The position numbers and the translations under genes are program-made. From contig CAVWXY010000003.1 in the NCBI GenBank assembly GCA_963758945.1, forward strand, positions 62,001 through 126,000: a stretch of DNA of 64,000 nucleotides. The letters are read 5' to 3'. This DNA comes from VAZQ01 sp963758945. Lineage in GTDB: Bacteria > Pseudomonadota > Alphaproteobacteria > Rhizobiales > Xanthobacteraceae. Shown here in pieces: positions 7,162 to 16,655 of the stretch. The stretch's first letter is position 1, and each line of letters opens with the position of its first letter. Under the pieces are notes generated by a model that did no database searches, was not told where the DNA came from, and worked only from the letters and a program-made list of their open reading frames with translations.

Positions 7162-8236
7162 ATGGAATTCGGCTACTTCACCTTGAGCGACAATCACTAC
7201 GAGAACAACCCGCGCACGCCGAACCAGTTCGTCAGCGACATCGCCGAGGAAGCCTTGCACGCCGACCGCATCGGCATGCACTCGGCCTGGATCGGCGAAC
7301 ACCATTTCAACTCGCTCGGCGTCCTCTCCTGCCCGGATTCTGGTGCTGTCCTACATCGCGGCACGCACCAGGAACATCAGGCTGGCGCCGGCGGTGACGG
7401 TTCTGCCGCTGCACCATCCCATCCGCGTCGCCGAGCAATGGGCGACCCTCGACCTCATCAGCAACGGGCGGGTGGATTTCGCGACCGGCCGCGGCTATGA
7501 CGCACGCGAATATCAGCCGTTCCACGTCTCCTTTGCGGACAATCAGAGCATCTTCGAGGAGGGCCTCGAAGTCGTGCGCAAGCTGTGGGCGGCGGAAGAG
7601 CGCATCTCGCACCACGGCAAGCATTATTCCTTCGACGACGTGCGGATCACGCCCAAGCCGGTGCAGAAGCCGATCCCGACCTATGTCGGCTCGTTCTCGA
7701 AGCCGTCGATCGAATTGGCGGCGCGGCTGGATTGCGGCCTGATCGTCGCCCCCTTCGCCGCCGCGTTGAGTTTCGGCGGTCTGCAGCAGGTCGCCGACCT
7801 CTATCACGAAACCTGCGCCAAGCACGGCACCAAGCCCGGACGGCTGATGTGCAGCTATTTCACCCATTTCGCCGACAACAAGGCGCAGGAGGACGCGCAG
7901 CGGGCGCGCCAGATTCGCTATTACCGCGAATGCGTCATCCCTGCGCTGCCCGGCGACCCCAAGACGGCGCCGCCGAGCTATCGCTACTTTATCGACATGG
8001 TGGCGCGGCTGCAGAAGGTCAAACCGGAGGACCTCACCGAGAACTCGGTCCTGCTGGGCTCGCCGCAACGAATCATCGACACGCTCAAGAAGGTGGAGGC
8101 CGCCGGCTTCTCCGAGGTGATCCTCTATTTCAACGTCGGGCTCAAGCCGCACCAGCAGGTCAAGGACGAGATGGATCGCTTCATGCGCGAGGTGGCGCCC
8201 GCCTTCGACGGCGCGCACAAGCGGCGCGCCGCCTGA
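7162..8236 (+). pseudogene. Luciferase-like flavin-dependent monooxygenase, frameshifted
   Basis: A bacterial-luciferase-family (LLM) oxidoreductase split over two frames. The N-terminal part (7162 to about 7338) starts MEFGYFTLSDNH and has the family motif SAWIGEHHF. After GAT at 7336-7338 an extra T (7339) shifts the frame; removing it gives ...CPD-LVLSYIAARTRNIRLAPAV and then an intact C-terminal part to 8236 with ATGRGYDAREY. The restored protein is about 357 residues, normal for the family. GGGAGGAG precedes the ATG. It is the first gene of the plus-strand catabolic operon. Relatives use FMNH2 and O2 on sulfonates, sulfides, amines or alkanes. It is either a real one-base insertion or a sequence error. 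Confidence 0.85.
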
Positions 8237-8448
8237 GCATGGTCGAGATTTTGCGGAACTTTTCGGGTAAAGTCATGCAAGCGAACAAATCCTTGGAGCA
8301 AGATCGCGCTGCGATCTGAGTCGAATTTGCTCCGGCGCCGGGCCGACCTCGCGGCGGCGATGCGAAGGAGCTGAACAGGAGGATAAATCCGAGAACAACC
8401 GCGCAAGTGCCGCTGCCGCGGCACGATCGAACGGGGAGGACGACGCCG

Positions 8449-9621
8449 ATGACGATCCAGCAAAACACCGATCGCATCCAGACCACGCATATCGGCAGCC
8501 TGCCGCGGCCGCATGCCGTGCTCGACCTGATGAAGGCGAAATTCGGCGGCCAGCCCTACGACCAGAACCTGTACGACGAAACGATCGCCAAGGCGGTGGC
8601 GGACAGCGTGCGTAAGCAGGTGGAATGCGGCATCGACATCGTGACCGACGGCGAAGTCTCGAAGCCGGGTTTCTTCACCTATATCCAGGAGCGGCTCGAA
8701 GGCTTCGAGCCGCGGCCCAAACAGAAGATGCTGCTGTTCCAGCAGGAAGTGGCAGCCTTCCCGGAATATTACGCGCAATATTTCAAGGACGCGATGATGG
8801 GGGGCGCGATCGTCCCGCTGTCGCCGGTCGTCTGTGTCGCGCCGGTGAGATATCGCGGCGAGAAGTATCTGCAGATCGACATCGACAACGTCAAAGCCGC
8901 GGCCAAGGCCGCCGACGTCCCGGACCACCATGTGTTCCTGCCAGCGACGGCGCCGTCGGGGGTCGGCATCAACGAGTATTACAACTCCGAGGAAGAGTAT
9001 TTCCATGCGCTTGCGGCCGAGCTGAACAAGGAATACCGGGGCATCGTCGCGGCCGACATCCTGGTCCAGGTCGACGATCCCTTCCTGCCCGACATTTTCT
9101 TCGAGCCCGGCCTCGACGACGCCCAGAAGAAGCGGCGGGCGGAGATCTATGTCGAGGCCACCAACGCCGCCTTGAACGGCATTCCGGCCGAGATGGTTCG
9201 CTTCCACACCTGCTATGGCATCAACGAAGGTCCGCGCCTCTATGAAGCGAGCCTCGCCGACATCGTCCATTACATGCTCAAGATCAACGCGGGCTCCTAC
9301 AGCTTCGAGGCCGCCAATCCGCGCCACGAGCATGAATATCACCTGTTCGAGCGCATCAAGGTCCCCCCCGGCAAGGTGATCTGCCCCGGCATGATCACGC
9401 ATGCCAGCAACATCGTGGAGCATCCCGAGCTGATTGCCGAGCGCATCCTGCGCTACGCCAAGCTGGTGGGGCGCGAGAACGTGATCGCCGCCGCGGATTG
9501 CGGCTTCTCCTCGCAGGCGCTTTATCGCACCGAAGTCCACCACACCGTGGTCTGGGAGAAGTTCAAGGCGCTGCGCCAGGGCGCCGATCTCGCCACCAGG
9601 CAGCTCTGGGGCAAGAGCTGA
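8449..9621 (+). CDS. Core-MetE-like zinc methyltransferase (paralogue 2)
   Basis: A 390-residue stand-alone homologue of the MetE catalytic domain. It begins with the typical TTHIGSLPRP; TDGEVSKPGF follows. Zinc ligands are H253 and C255 (RFHTCYG), E287 (YSFEAAN) and C351 (AADCGFSS). The ATG at 8449 has GGGGAGGA 9 bases upstream. There is no N-terminal folate half, so methionine synthesis from methyl-tetrahydrofolate is unlikely; transfer of a methyl or alkyl group between a pathway substrate and a thiol is more probable. It lies between the luciferase-like and acyl-CoA synthetase genes of the same operon and is a diverged paralogue of the gene at 4602-5714. Confidence 0.82.
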   Translation: MTIQQNTDRIQTTHIGSLPRPHAVLDLMKAKFGGQPYDQNLYDETIAKAVADSVRKQVECGIDIVTDGEVSKPGFFTYIQERLEGFEPRPKQKMLLFQQEVAAFPEYYAQYFKDAMMGGAIVPLSPVVCVAPVRYRGEKYLQIDIDNVKAAAKAADVPDHHVFLPATAPSGVGINEYYNSEEEYFHALAAELNKEYRGIVAADILVQVDDPFLPDIFFEPGLDDAQKKRRAEIYVEATNAALNGIPAEMVRFHTCYGINEGPRLYEASLADIVHYMLKINAGSYSFEAANPRHEHEYHLFERIKVPPGKVICPGMITHASNIVEHPELIAERILRYAKLVGRENVIAAADCGFSSQALYRTEVHHTVVWEKFKALRQGADLATRQLWGKS

Positions 9622-9855
9622 GACGGACGGCGGCCTCCGTCGCGAGCAAAGTGCGGCCTCATTGGGCGAAGTCCCATTGCCGCGGGCCGCGGGGTCCGAA
9701 TGACGCACGTGGCCTCGTCTATTGGTTTATAGAACTCGGCCGTCCGCCGGGCTATAAGACCGCGATCCGGAACGGTCGCCGGCACTGCGTTCCGACGCGT
9801 TGCCTGCGGTGCACGCAATGACCGCCCGGGATCGAGACGCTGTGGAAGGCGCCGC

Positions 9856-11736
9856 ATGACCGCAACACCGCCGGTCGACCGCGAGGCCCTGCGCCGCAAG
9901 TCCGCGCCGCTGCTCCTGTGCGAGCGCGCGCGCATGACACCGGACGGTGTCGCGTTCCGCGCCAAGCATCTCGGCATCTATCGCGAGCGCAGCTGGCGCG
10001 ATTATGCCGCGCTGGTCGCGCGCACCGCGCGCAGTTTCGCCGCGCTCGGCCTCGGGCGCGGCGAGCGCGTGGCCATCATGGGCGACGCCTGCGAGGATTG
10101 GGTGATCTGCGACCTCGCGGCGCAGGCGCTCGGCGCCATCGTCTACGGCATCTATCCGACCGCCTCCGCCTCCGAGGTCGAGTATCAGATGCGTCACGGC
10201 GGGGCCGCGCTGTTCGTGGCGCAGGACCAGGAATATGTCGACAAGATCCTGTCCTTCGCCGATCGCTTGCCGCAGCTCAAATGGATCGTCGTGCTCGACG
10301 ATTCCGCGATGTTCGCCTATGCGCATCCCAAGCTTCTGAGCCATCGCGCGCTGCTCGCGCCGGCCGAGGCGGACGACCTCGCCTGGCTGGAGCAGCAGGC
10401 CGCGCAGCTCGACCCGCAATCGCCCGCTTTCATCGTCTATACCTCGGGTACCACCGGCCACCCCAAGGGCGCGCTGGTCGCGCATGGCAAGCATCTCGCC
10501 GCCACCGCCAACATCGTCGACCATTATCTCACGCTGGCGCGGAACGATCATCGGACCATCGCCTATCTGCCGCTCTGCCACGTCCTCGGCCGCGATGTCG
10601 CGGTGACGCTGCCGCTGATCTCGCGGCTCGTTCCGCATTTCGGCGAAGACCCCGAAGAGCTGGCGACCACTCTGTTCGAGGTAGCGCCCACCGTGCTGTT
10701 CACCGTGCCGCGCTACCTGCAGAAATTCGGCTCGCAGGTGCTGCTCGGCATCCTCAACTCCTCGGCCGCCAAGCGCGCCGCCGCCGACTTCGCCATGGGT
10801 TTCGCACGCGAGCACGCGCGGCGGCGCTGGACCGGCGCGGGGGGCCTCGCGCGCGCCGCGCTCTATCGCGCCTGCCGCGCCGGCGTGTTCCTGCCGATCC
10901 TCAACAAGCTCGGCTTCGCCCGGCTCGAACTGGTGATCTGCGCCGGCGCGCCGCTCCCGCCGGAAACCATGGCGCTGTGGCAGATGCTCGGGGTCAACGT
11001 CACCGAGATGTACGGCCAGACCGAGACCGCCGGCGGCATCATCAGCGGCCAGCGCGGCCCGTTTCCGCGCCCCGGCGACGTCGGCAGCGTGCCCGCGGGC
11101 TGGCAGGTGACGCTCGCCGAGGACGGCGAGGTGCTGGTGAAGAGTCCCGACCTGTTCGAGTGCTACTGGAACGACGCGGAGGCGACCCGCGCCGTCAAGC
11201 GCGAGGACGGGTTCTTGCGCACCGGCGACATCGGCGAGTGGCGCGACGGCGCGCTGCGTCTCGTCGACCGGGCCCGCGACTTCATCGTCACCTCCGGCGG
11301 CAAGACCATTTCGCCGTCGTTCATCGAGACGATCCTGCGCGGCAGCCCCTACGTCGCGGAAGCGATCGTGTTCGGACATGGCCGCAAATACCTCGCCGCG
11401 CTGGTGGAGATCGATGCCGACACGGTCGCGGATTGGGCGCGCAACCACGACGTGCCTTATACCGGCTTCACCAGCCTCGCCGCCAATCCCGCCGTCCTGC
11501 GGCTGATCGGCGCCGAGATCGAGCGGGTGAACGGCGAGCTGTCGCGCGCCGAGCGGATCAAAGCCTTCCGCATCCTGCCCAAGGCGCTCGATCCCGAGGA
11601 GGAGGGCGAGCCGGTCACGCCGACGCGCAAGGTCAAGCGCCACCTGATGTACGAGCGTTTCAAGACTCTGGTCGAAGAGATGTACGATGATCGCGAGGAG
11701 CGGCTGATATCCGCTGCCGCGGTCGAGATCGCATGA
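9856..11736 (+). CDS. AMP-forming long-chain-type acyl-CoA synthetase
   Basis: A 626-residue member of the ANL superfamily that activates a carboxylic acid to its acyl-CoA through an acyl-AMP. Visible motifs are the P-loop-like YTSGTTGHPKG near residue 195, EMYGQTETAGG near 391, the hinge TGDIGEW and DRARDFIVTSGGKTISP, and the C-terminal basic TPTRKVKRHLMYERF. Size and the long insert before EMYGQTE fit FadD15-like long-chain ligases. GGAAGG precedes the ATG. Its stop is closely followed by the solute-binding protein gene of the Liv-type importer, so the ligase probably activates the imported acid. Confidence 0.88.
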   Translation: MTATPPVDREALRRKSAPLLLCERARMTPDGVAFRAKHLGIYRERSWRDYAALVARTARSFAALGLGRGERVAIMGDACEDWVICDLAAQALGAIVYGIYPTASASEVEYQMRHGGAALFVAQDQEYVDKILSFADRLPQLKWIVVLDDSAMFAYAHPKLLSHRALLAPAEADDLAWLEQQAAQLDPQSPAFIVYTSGTTGHPKGALVAHGKHLAATANIVDHYLTLARNDHRTIAYLPLCHVLGRDVAVTLPLISRLVPHFGEDPEELATTLFEVAPTVLFTVPRYLQKFGSQVLLGILNSSAAKRAAADFAMGFAREHARRRWTGAGGLARAALYRACRAGVFLPILNKLGFARLELVICAGAPLPPETMALWQMLGVNVTEMYGQTETAGGIISGQRGPFPRPGDVGSVPAGWQVTLAEDGEVLVKSPDLFECYWNDAEATRAVKREDGFLRTGDIGEWRDGALRLVDRARDFIVTSGGKTISPSFIETILRGSPYVAEAIVFGHGRKYLAALVEIDADTVADWARNHDVPYTGFTSLAANPAVLRLIGAEIERVNGELSRAERIKAFRILPKALDPEEEGEPVTPTRKVKRHLMYERFKTLVEEMYDDREERLISAAAVEIA

Positions 11737-11759
11737 TGAGGAAACAGGGAGGAAAAAAC

Positions 11760-12920
11760 ATGCTGCGACGAATTCTCTTGGCCGCCCTGGCCGCGGCAGC
11801 CTTCGCGTGTCCGACGTGGGCGCAAGACGCCTATGTCGTCGGCATCACGGGAGCACTGACCGGGCCGCCGGCCAGCACCAACGCGCCGCCGATCGAAGGC
11901 CTTCGCCTCTACGTCGACCGCCTCAACGCCGCGGGCGGCGTCAACGGCAAGAAGATCCAGTTGATCGTTCTCGACGATCAGGCCGAGCCGTCGAAGGCCG
12001 CCGCCAACGCCAAGCGGCTGCTGACCCAGGACCATGTCAACCTGCTGATCCTGTCGAGCCTGTCCTCCACCTACGCGCCCGTGATCGCGGAGGCCAAGCG
12101 CGCCAACGTCCCGCTGATGTTCATGGGCGCGGTCTGCCCGAAGGAGGTCTATCCGCCCGCCGAGGCGCTGCAATTCTGCACCACCGCCTATGCCGGCGGT
12201 TATGACAGCCGCGCGACGCTGGCCTTCATCAAGGGGACCGCCAAGGGGCCGGTACGCATCGGCTTTGTCGCCATGGCGATCCCGCTCTCGCGCGGCGAGA
12301 TCGACTATGCCGAGACGCAGGCGAAGAGCATGGGCATGACGCCGGTCGACAAGGAGGTCATTCCGCCGCCCACCGCCGACTACACGCCCTTCGCCACCAA
12401 GCTCAAGGATGCCAATCCGAACTGGATATTTTCCTGGGCGCCGTGGGTGACCGAGGTCAAGACCTTCGAGGCGCTGCGCCGGCTCGGCTGGGAGGATGAC
12501 TACATCACTTGGGCGCATATCGAGGCCGAGGCCGAGCTGGCGCGGATCAAGGACGGGAAGTTCTATGTCATCGGCGCCAACTCGCTGTTCCAGGAGAACC
12601 TGCCGATCCACAAGCTGATCAGGGACGAAGCCAAGAACGGCAGCGTGCGCTATCCGGCCGAGCAGCTGACCGAAGGCTGGATCGGCGGCCTGGTGCTCGA
12701 GGCCGTGCTCAAAGGCACGGGCTGGCCCCCCGATCCCGCCAAAATCCGCGCCGCGATGGAGAAGGTCAAGGTCGATACCCAGGGCCTGCGTGGCGGCCCG
12801 ATCGAGTGGAGCAAGGACAACCACTTCCGCACCCGCCAGTACTACCGTGTCTATCGCTGGGACCCCGCGAAGTCGGCGATCACGGTGACCAGGGACTGGG
12901 TGGCTTACGACGTGAAGTGA
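11760..12920 (+). CDS. LivK-type ABC transporter substrate-binding protein
   Basis: A 386-residue periplasmic binding protein of the branched-chain amino acid / amide family. The signal peptide covers residues 1-24 (MLRRILLAALAAAAFA, cleavage after WAQ). The mature part starts DAYVVGITGALTGP and holds the family segment GGVNGKKIQLIVLDDQAEPS. The start was placed at the ATG with AGGGAGGA 8 bases upstream rather than at the in-frame ATG at 11733 that overlaps the ligase stop. In operons with an acyl-CoA ligase these proteins usually bind aromatic or other organic acids rather than amino acids; the ligand here is unknown. Confidence 0.9.
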   Translation: MLRRILLAALAAAAFACPTWAQDAYVVGITGALTGPPASTNAPPIEGLRLYVDRLNAAGGVNGKKIQLIVLDDQAEPSKAAANAKRLLTQDHVNLLILSSLSSTYAPVIAEAKRANVPLMFMGAVCPKEVYPPAEALQFCTTAYAGGYDSRATLAFIKGTAKGPVRIGFVAMAIPLSRGEIDYAETQAKSMGMTPVDKEVIPPPTADYTPFATKLKDANPNWIFSWAPWVTEVKTFEALRRLGWEDDYITWAHIEAEAELARIKDGKFYVIGANSLFQENLPIHKLIRDEAKNGSVRYPAEQLTEGWIGGLVLEAVLKGTGWPPDPAKIRAAMEKVKVDTQGLRGGPIEWSKDNHFRTRQYYRVYRWDPAKSAITVTRDWVAYDVK

Positions 12921-13031
12921 ACATGGGCGTGACCCGGATGCGGTGCAGCGCTGATCCGGAACCGCCGCAGATCGGGACAATCCACGCAAGTCGGACTTGT
13001 CGGACTTGCCCGACTTGCACCCAGTTGAGCG

Positions 13032-13057
13032 CCGATCTCGAGTAAACTCGAGATCGG
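13032..13057. terminator. Perfect 11-bp inverted repeat in the liv-type operon
   Basis: CCGATCTCGAG (13032-13042), loop TAAA, then CTCGAGATCGG (13047-13057) form a perfect stem-loop in the 180-base gap between the binding-protein and LivH-type genes. No run of T follows, so complete termination is unlikely. A role in transcript processing or protection, giving more binding protein than permease, is more plausible. Just upstream, 12990-13018 carries three near-identical cggacttg octamers. Confidence 0.5.
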
Positions 13058-13100
13058 TGTCTCCAGCGCACCACCTCGCCCATTCACCGATTCCTGACCC

Positions 13101-13973
13101 GTGCAGCTCATCGTCAACATCATCGTGCTCGCGGCGATCTATGCGCTGCTCGCCTGCGGCTACGTGCTGATCTACCGGGTAAGCCGGGTCATGAACATGG
13201 CGCACGGCGAGCTCGCCATGTTCGGCGCCTATCTCCTGTACACGGCCGCTTCGCTGCTGGTCGGCCATCCCTTCGACGCGATCACCGTCGCAATCGTGCT
13301 CAGCCTCGCGGTCGGCGTGGTGGTCTACCTCGTGCTGATGCGCAAGATGACGGGAGAGACGGTGCTTGCGGCCATCCTCACCACCGTCGCCATCGGCATC
13401 CTCCTGCGCGGGCTCATCGTGCTGATCTGGTCGGCAGCCCAGCAGCATCCGCTGCAAGCGCTCGGATTCTCCAATCCCTCGATCGAGCTTGTCGGCGGCG
13501 CGCGGATTTCGACCTGCGCGGCGCTCATCGTGATGATGACCGTCGTCGGCTACGGCGGACTGTTCGCCTTCCTGCGCTTCGGGCGCTGGGGCGTGCGCAT
13601 GCGCGCGGCCGGGCAGAACGCGCTCCTGGCATCGCAGCGCGGCGTCAATCTGCATGCAATCTACGCGCTGGCCTGGGGCCTTTCCACCTTGACCGGATCG
13701 ATCGCAGGCATGCTGATGGCGCTCGATTCCGGTCTCGACCAGTCCATGGTGGTGATCGGGCTCAAGGCCTTTGCACCGGCGCTGGTCGGCGGGCTCGACA
13801 GCCTCGTCGGGGCGCTGATCGGTGCGCTCATCGTGGCCGGCGCCGAGGTACTCGCCATCTATTACATCGATCCGCTGCTGTCCGACGTCGTGCCGTTCCT
13901 GGTGCTCATTGCCACGCTGGTCGTGCGGCCGTGGGGTCTGTTCGGCACGCGTGAGGAGCTCGACCGTGTCTAG
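13101..13973 (+). CDS. LivH-type ABC transporter permease
   Basis: A 290-residue inner-membrane permease with about eight hydrophobic segments. Family signature residues include VSRVMNMAHGELAMFGAY near residue 28 and the cytoplasmic loop RMRAAGQNALLASQRGVN, which contacts the ATPase. It starts with GTG at 13101 without an obvious ribosome site, so the start is less certain than the frame. It overlaps the LivM-type gene by eight bases and forms the translocation pore with it. Confidence 0.9.
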   Translation: MQLIVNIIVLAAIYALLACGYVLIYRVSRVMNMAHGELAMFGAYLLYTAASLLVGHPFDAITVAIVLSLAVGVVVYLVLMRKMTGETVLAAILTTVAIGILLRGLIVLIWSAAQQHPLQALGFSNPSIELVGGARISTCAALIVMMTVVGYGGLFAFLRFGRWGVRMRAAGQNALLASQRGVNLHAIYALAWGLSTLTGSIAGMLMALDSGLDQSMVVIGLKAFAPALVGGLDSLVGALIGALIVAGAEVLAIYYIDPLLSDVVPFLVLIATLVVRPWGLFGTREELDRV

Positions 13974-15045
13974 GCAACCGCGCGCCAGCGGCTACTTCCG
14001 CACCGGCTACGAGGAGGACCTCGCCCTGGTCAAGACGCGGCTCGAGCGCGGGAGCCTCGGCGTGTTCATCCTCGCGCTGGTGGCGTTCCCGTTCCTCGCC
14101 TCGCCGTTCCAGCTCGACCTCGGCTGCCAGGTCCTGCTCGCCAGCGTCGGCGCGCTCTCCCTCATGCTGCTGACCGGCTATGCCGGCCAAATCTCGCTCG
14201 GCCATGCCGGGCTGATCGCGGCGGGCGCGTTTACGGTCGGGATCCTGTTCCGCGAGACCAATGCCCCGTTCTGGATCACGCTGCCCGCGGCCGCCGTGGT
14301 CGGGGCGCTGCTCGGGATCATCTTCGGACTGCCGTCGCTGCGGCTGCGCGGCCTCTATCTCGCCGTGAGCACGCTCGCGCTGCATTTCGTGGTGATCTAT
14401 CTGGGGGGAGAGTATGAAGCGCGGCGCGGCTTCTCGACCGGCATCGTCATCGATCCGCCGAGCATCGGCGGCGTTGCCATCAGCGACGGCCGCGCCTGGT
14501 ATTTCATCCTGCTGGCGGCGGCGGCGGCGACCTTGCTCGTCTGCCTCAATCTTCTGCGCGCGCGAACGGGACGGGCCTGGCGCGCCATCCGCGCGCACGA
14601 GACGGTCGCCGAGGCGCTCGGCATCGGCATCGCCGGCTACAAGGTTCTCGCTTTCGTCATCAGCTCCGCCATCACCGCGGTCGCCGGCGCGCTGTTCGCC
14701 TATTACCGCGGCTTCGTCTCGGTCGAGGCATTCTCGCTCTTCCTGACCATCCAGTATCTCGCGATGGTGATCGTCGGCGGCATGGGCTCGCTGCTGGGTG
14801 CGCTCCTCGGCGCGGCCTTCGTCACGATCTTTCCCTACCTCATCGAGGCCTGCCTGCTCGCCCTGCCCGGGGCGCAACGCTATGCCGACATCCTGTTCGC
14901 GGTGAACTACGCCGCGTTCGGGCTGGTGATGATCGGCTTCCTGATCTTCGAGCCGCTCGGGCTGGTCGGGATCTGGCATCGCATCCAGAGCTATTTCCTG
15001 CTGTGGCCGTTCAAGCACCGCTCCGGGTCGGGGTCGCGCCCGTGA
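13966..15045 (+). CDS. LivM-type ABC transporter permease
   Basis: A 359-residue second permease of the importer. It carries the family hallmark LLTGYAGQISLGHAGLIAAGA near residue 70 and the EAA-like loop RAWRAIRAHETVAEALGI. The GTG at 13966 follows GAGGAG by 8 bases and lies inside the 3' end of the LivH-type gene, so translation is coupled. Upstream in-frame codons translate to a Ser/Cys/Arg-rich string and are not part of the gene. Its stop overlaps the next start as GTGA. Confidence 0.9.
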   Translation: MSRQPRASGYFRTGYEEDLALVKTRLERGSLGVFILALVAFPFLASPFQLDLGCQVLLASVGALSLMLLTGYAGQISLGHAGLIAAGAFTVGILFRETNAPFWITLPAAAVVGALLGIIFGLPSLRLRGLYLAVSTLALHFVVIYLGGEYEARRGFSTGIVIDPPSIGGVAISDGRAWYFILLAAAAATLLVCLNLLRARTGRAWRAIRAHETVAEALGIGIAGYKVLAFVISSAITAVAGALFAYYRGFVSVEAFSLFLTIQYLAMVIVGGMGSLLGALLGAAFVTIFPYLIEACLLALPGAQRYADILFAVNYAAFGLVMIGFLIFEPLGLVGIWHRIQSYFLLWPFKHRSGSGSRP

Positions 15046-15839
15046 CGCTGCTCGCCATCGACCGGCTCGAAGTGGTCTATCACCGCGCCGTCAAGGCGGT
15101 TCAGGGGATCACGCTCGCAGTCGAGGCTGCGCGGATCGTCGCGCTGCTGGGGACCAACGGCGCCGGCAAGACCACGACGCTGCGGGCGATCTCGGGCTTT
15201 CTCGGCCTCGACGACGCGCGCGTCAGCGAGGGCACGATCGCGTTCAAGGGCGAGCGCATCGAGAACCGGCCGCCGCACGAGAACACCCGTCGCGGCATCG
15301 TGCTGGTGCCGGAACGCGACAAGGTATTTCCCAACCTCACGGTGGCGGAGAATCTCGCCGCGCCGGTGCCGCGCGGCACCAGCCACGCCGAGCAGCGGCG
15401 ACGCGAGGCGCTGGTCTACCAATTCTTTCCCCAGCTCGGGCCGCTCAAGGCCCGCATCGGGGGGCTCCTCTCCGGCGGCGAGCGGCAGATGCTGGCGCTC
15501 GCTAGCGCCATCGTCTGCCGGCCGGAATTGCTCCTGGTCGACGAACTCTCGCTCGGGCTTGCACCGGTCGTGGTCGAGGACCTGTTGCGCCGGCTCGCCG
15601 AAATCCGGCGCGAGCTCGGCATCGGCATCCTGATCGTCGAGCAGAGCGCGACGGTGGCGCTGCAGATCGCCGATTACGGCTACGTCATGGAGAATGGCCG
15701 CATCGTGCTCGACGGCAGCGCGGAGCGCCTGCGCAACCACCCGGACATCCAGGAGTTCTATCTCGGACGCGCCGGCGGCGAGCAAAAGAGCTACCGCGAC
15801 GTCAAGCAATACCGCCGCAGCCGGAGATGGTATGGCTGA
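15042..15839 (+). CDS. LivF-type ABC transporter ATPase
   Basis: A 265-residue ATPase of the importer. Walker A is GTNGAGKTTT near residue 40, the signature is LSGGERQMLALASA near 146, and Walker B is LLLVDELSLGLAP, where a Leu replaces the usual Pro after the catalytic Glu. GTG 15042 overlaps the LivM stop as GTGA; the in-frame upstream extension lies in the LivM gene. The C-terminus has a short basic tail (QYRRSRRWYG). Confidence 0.9.
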   Translation: MTLLAIDRLEVVYHRAVKAVQGITLAVEAARIVALLGTNGAGKTTTLRAISGFLGLDDARVSEGTIAFKGERIENRPPHENTRRGIVLVPERDKVFPNLTVAENLAAPVPRGTSHAEQRRREALVYQFFPQLGPLKARIGGLLSGGERQMLALASAIVCRPELLLVDELSLGLAPVVVEDLLRRLAEIRRELGIGILIVEQSATVALQIADYGYVMENGRIVLDGSAERLRNHPDIQEFYLGRAGGEQKSYRDVKQYRRSRRWYG

Positions 15840-16602
15840 GCTCGCGATCGAGCGCCTCGCGCTGCGCTTCGGCGGCCTTACCGTGCTCGACGGCATCTCG
15901 CTCGCGGTCGAAGCCGGCGAGCTGTTCGCGCTGATCGGTCCGAACGGCGCCGGCAAGACCAGCGTGCTCAATTGCGTGAGCGGAATCTACCGCGGCGAAG
16001 GCGCGATCCGCTTCCGCGGCGACGACATCGCCGGGCGCGAGCCGCACGCGATCGCCCGGCTCGGGCTCGCGCGCACCTTCCAGCACGGCGAGCTGTTCGC
16101 GCAGATGTCGGTGCTGGACAACCTCCTGACCGGCCGGCACGCGCGCATCCGCACCAATCCGCTCGCCGAGATGCTGTTTCTCCCGTCGGTGCGGCGCGAG
16201 GAGGTGCGCCACCGCGCGGCGGTCGAGCGCATCATCGACTTCGTCGAGCTCGAACGCTACCGCCATGCGAGCGTCGCCGGGCTGCCGTTCGGCATTCAGA
16301 AGCTGGTCGGCTTCGCGCGCGCCCTCGCGCTCGAGCCGACCGTGCTGATGCTGGACGAGCCGTCCGCCGGCCTCAATCGCGACGAGCGCGAGGATCTTGC
16401 GCGCTTCATCCTGCGCATCAAACACGAGCTGCGCATCACGATGATCTGGATCGAGCACGACCTGCAGATGGTGACCGACCTCGCCGACCGCATCCACGTG
16501 CTCGACTACGGTCGCACGCTGGCGGAAGGCGCGCCGGCCGATGTCCTGAAGGATCCGCGCGTCATCGCCGCCTATATCGGCACGGTCGCGCCGGCATCTT
16601 AG
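15832..16602 (+). CDS. LivG-type ABC transporter ATPase
   Basis: A 256-residue second ATPase of the importer. Walker A is GPNGAGKTS, Walker B is VLMLDEPSAGLN, and the H-loop is IWIEHDLQMV. The signature region reads LPFGIQKLVGFARALA in place of a strict LSGGQ, as is normal in LivG proteins. It overlaps the LivF-type gene by eight bases and is the last gene of the operon. It pairs with the LivF-type ATPase on the two permeases. Confidence 0.9.
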   Translation: MAELAIERLALRFGGLTVLDGISLAVEAGELFALIGPNGAGKTSVLNCVSGIYRGEGAIRFRGDDIAGREPHAIARLGLARTFQHGELFAQMSVLDNLLTGRHARIRTNPLAEMLFLPSVRREEVRHRAAVERIIDFVELERYRHASVAGLPFGIQKLVGFARALALEPTVLMLDEPSAGLNRDEREDLARFILRIKHELRITMIWIEHDLQMVTDLADRIHVLDYGRTLAEGAPADVLKDPRVIAAYIGTVAPAS

Positions 16603-16655
16603 GTTTCGCGGGACGAGGGCGGAGCGATCCGGTACGTCGCGGCGGCCTGCGCCGG

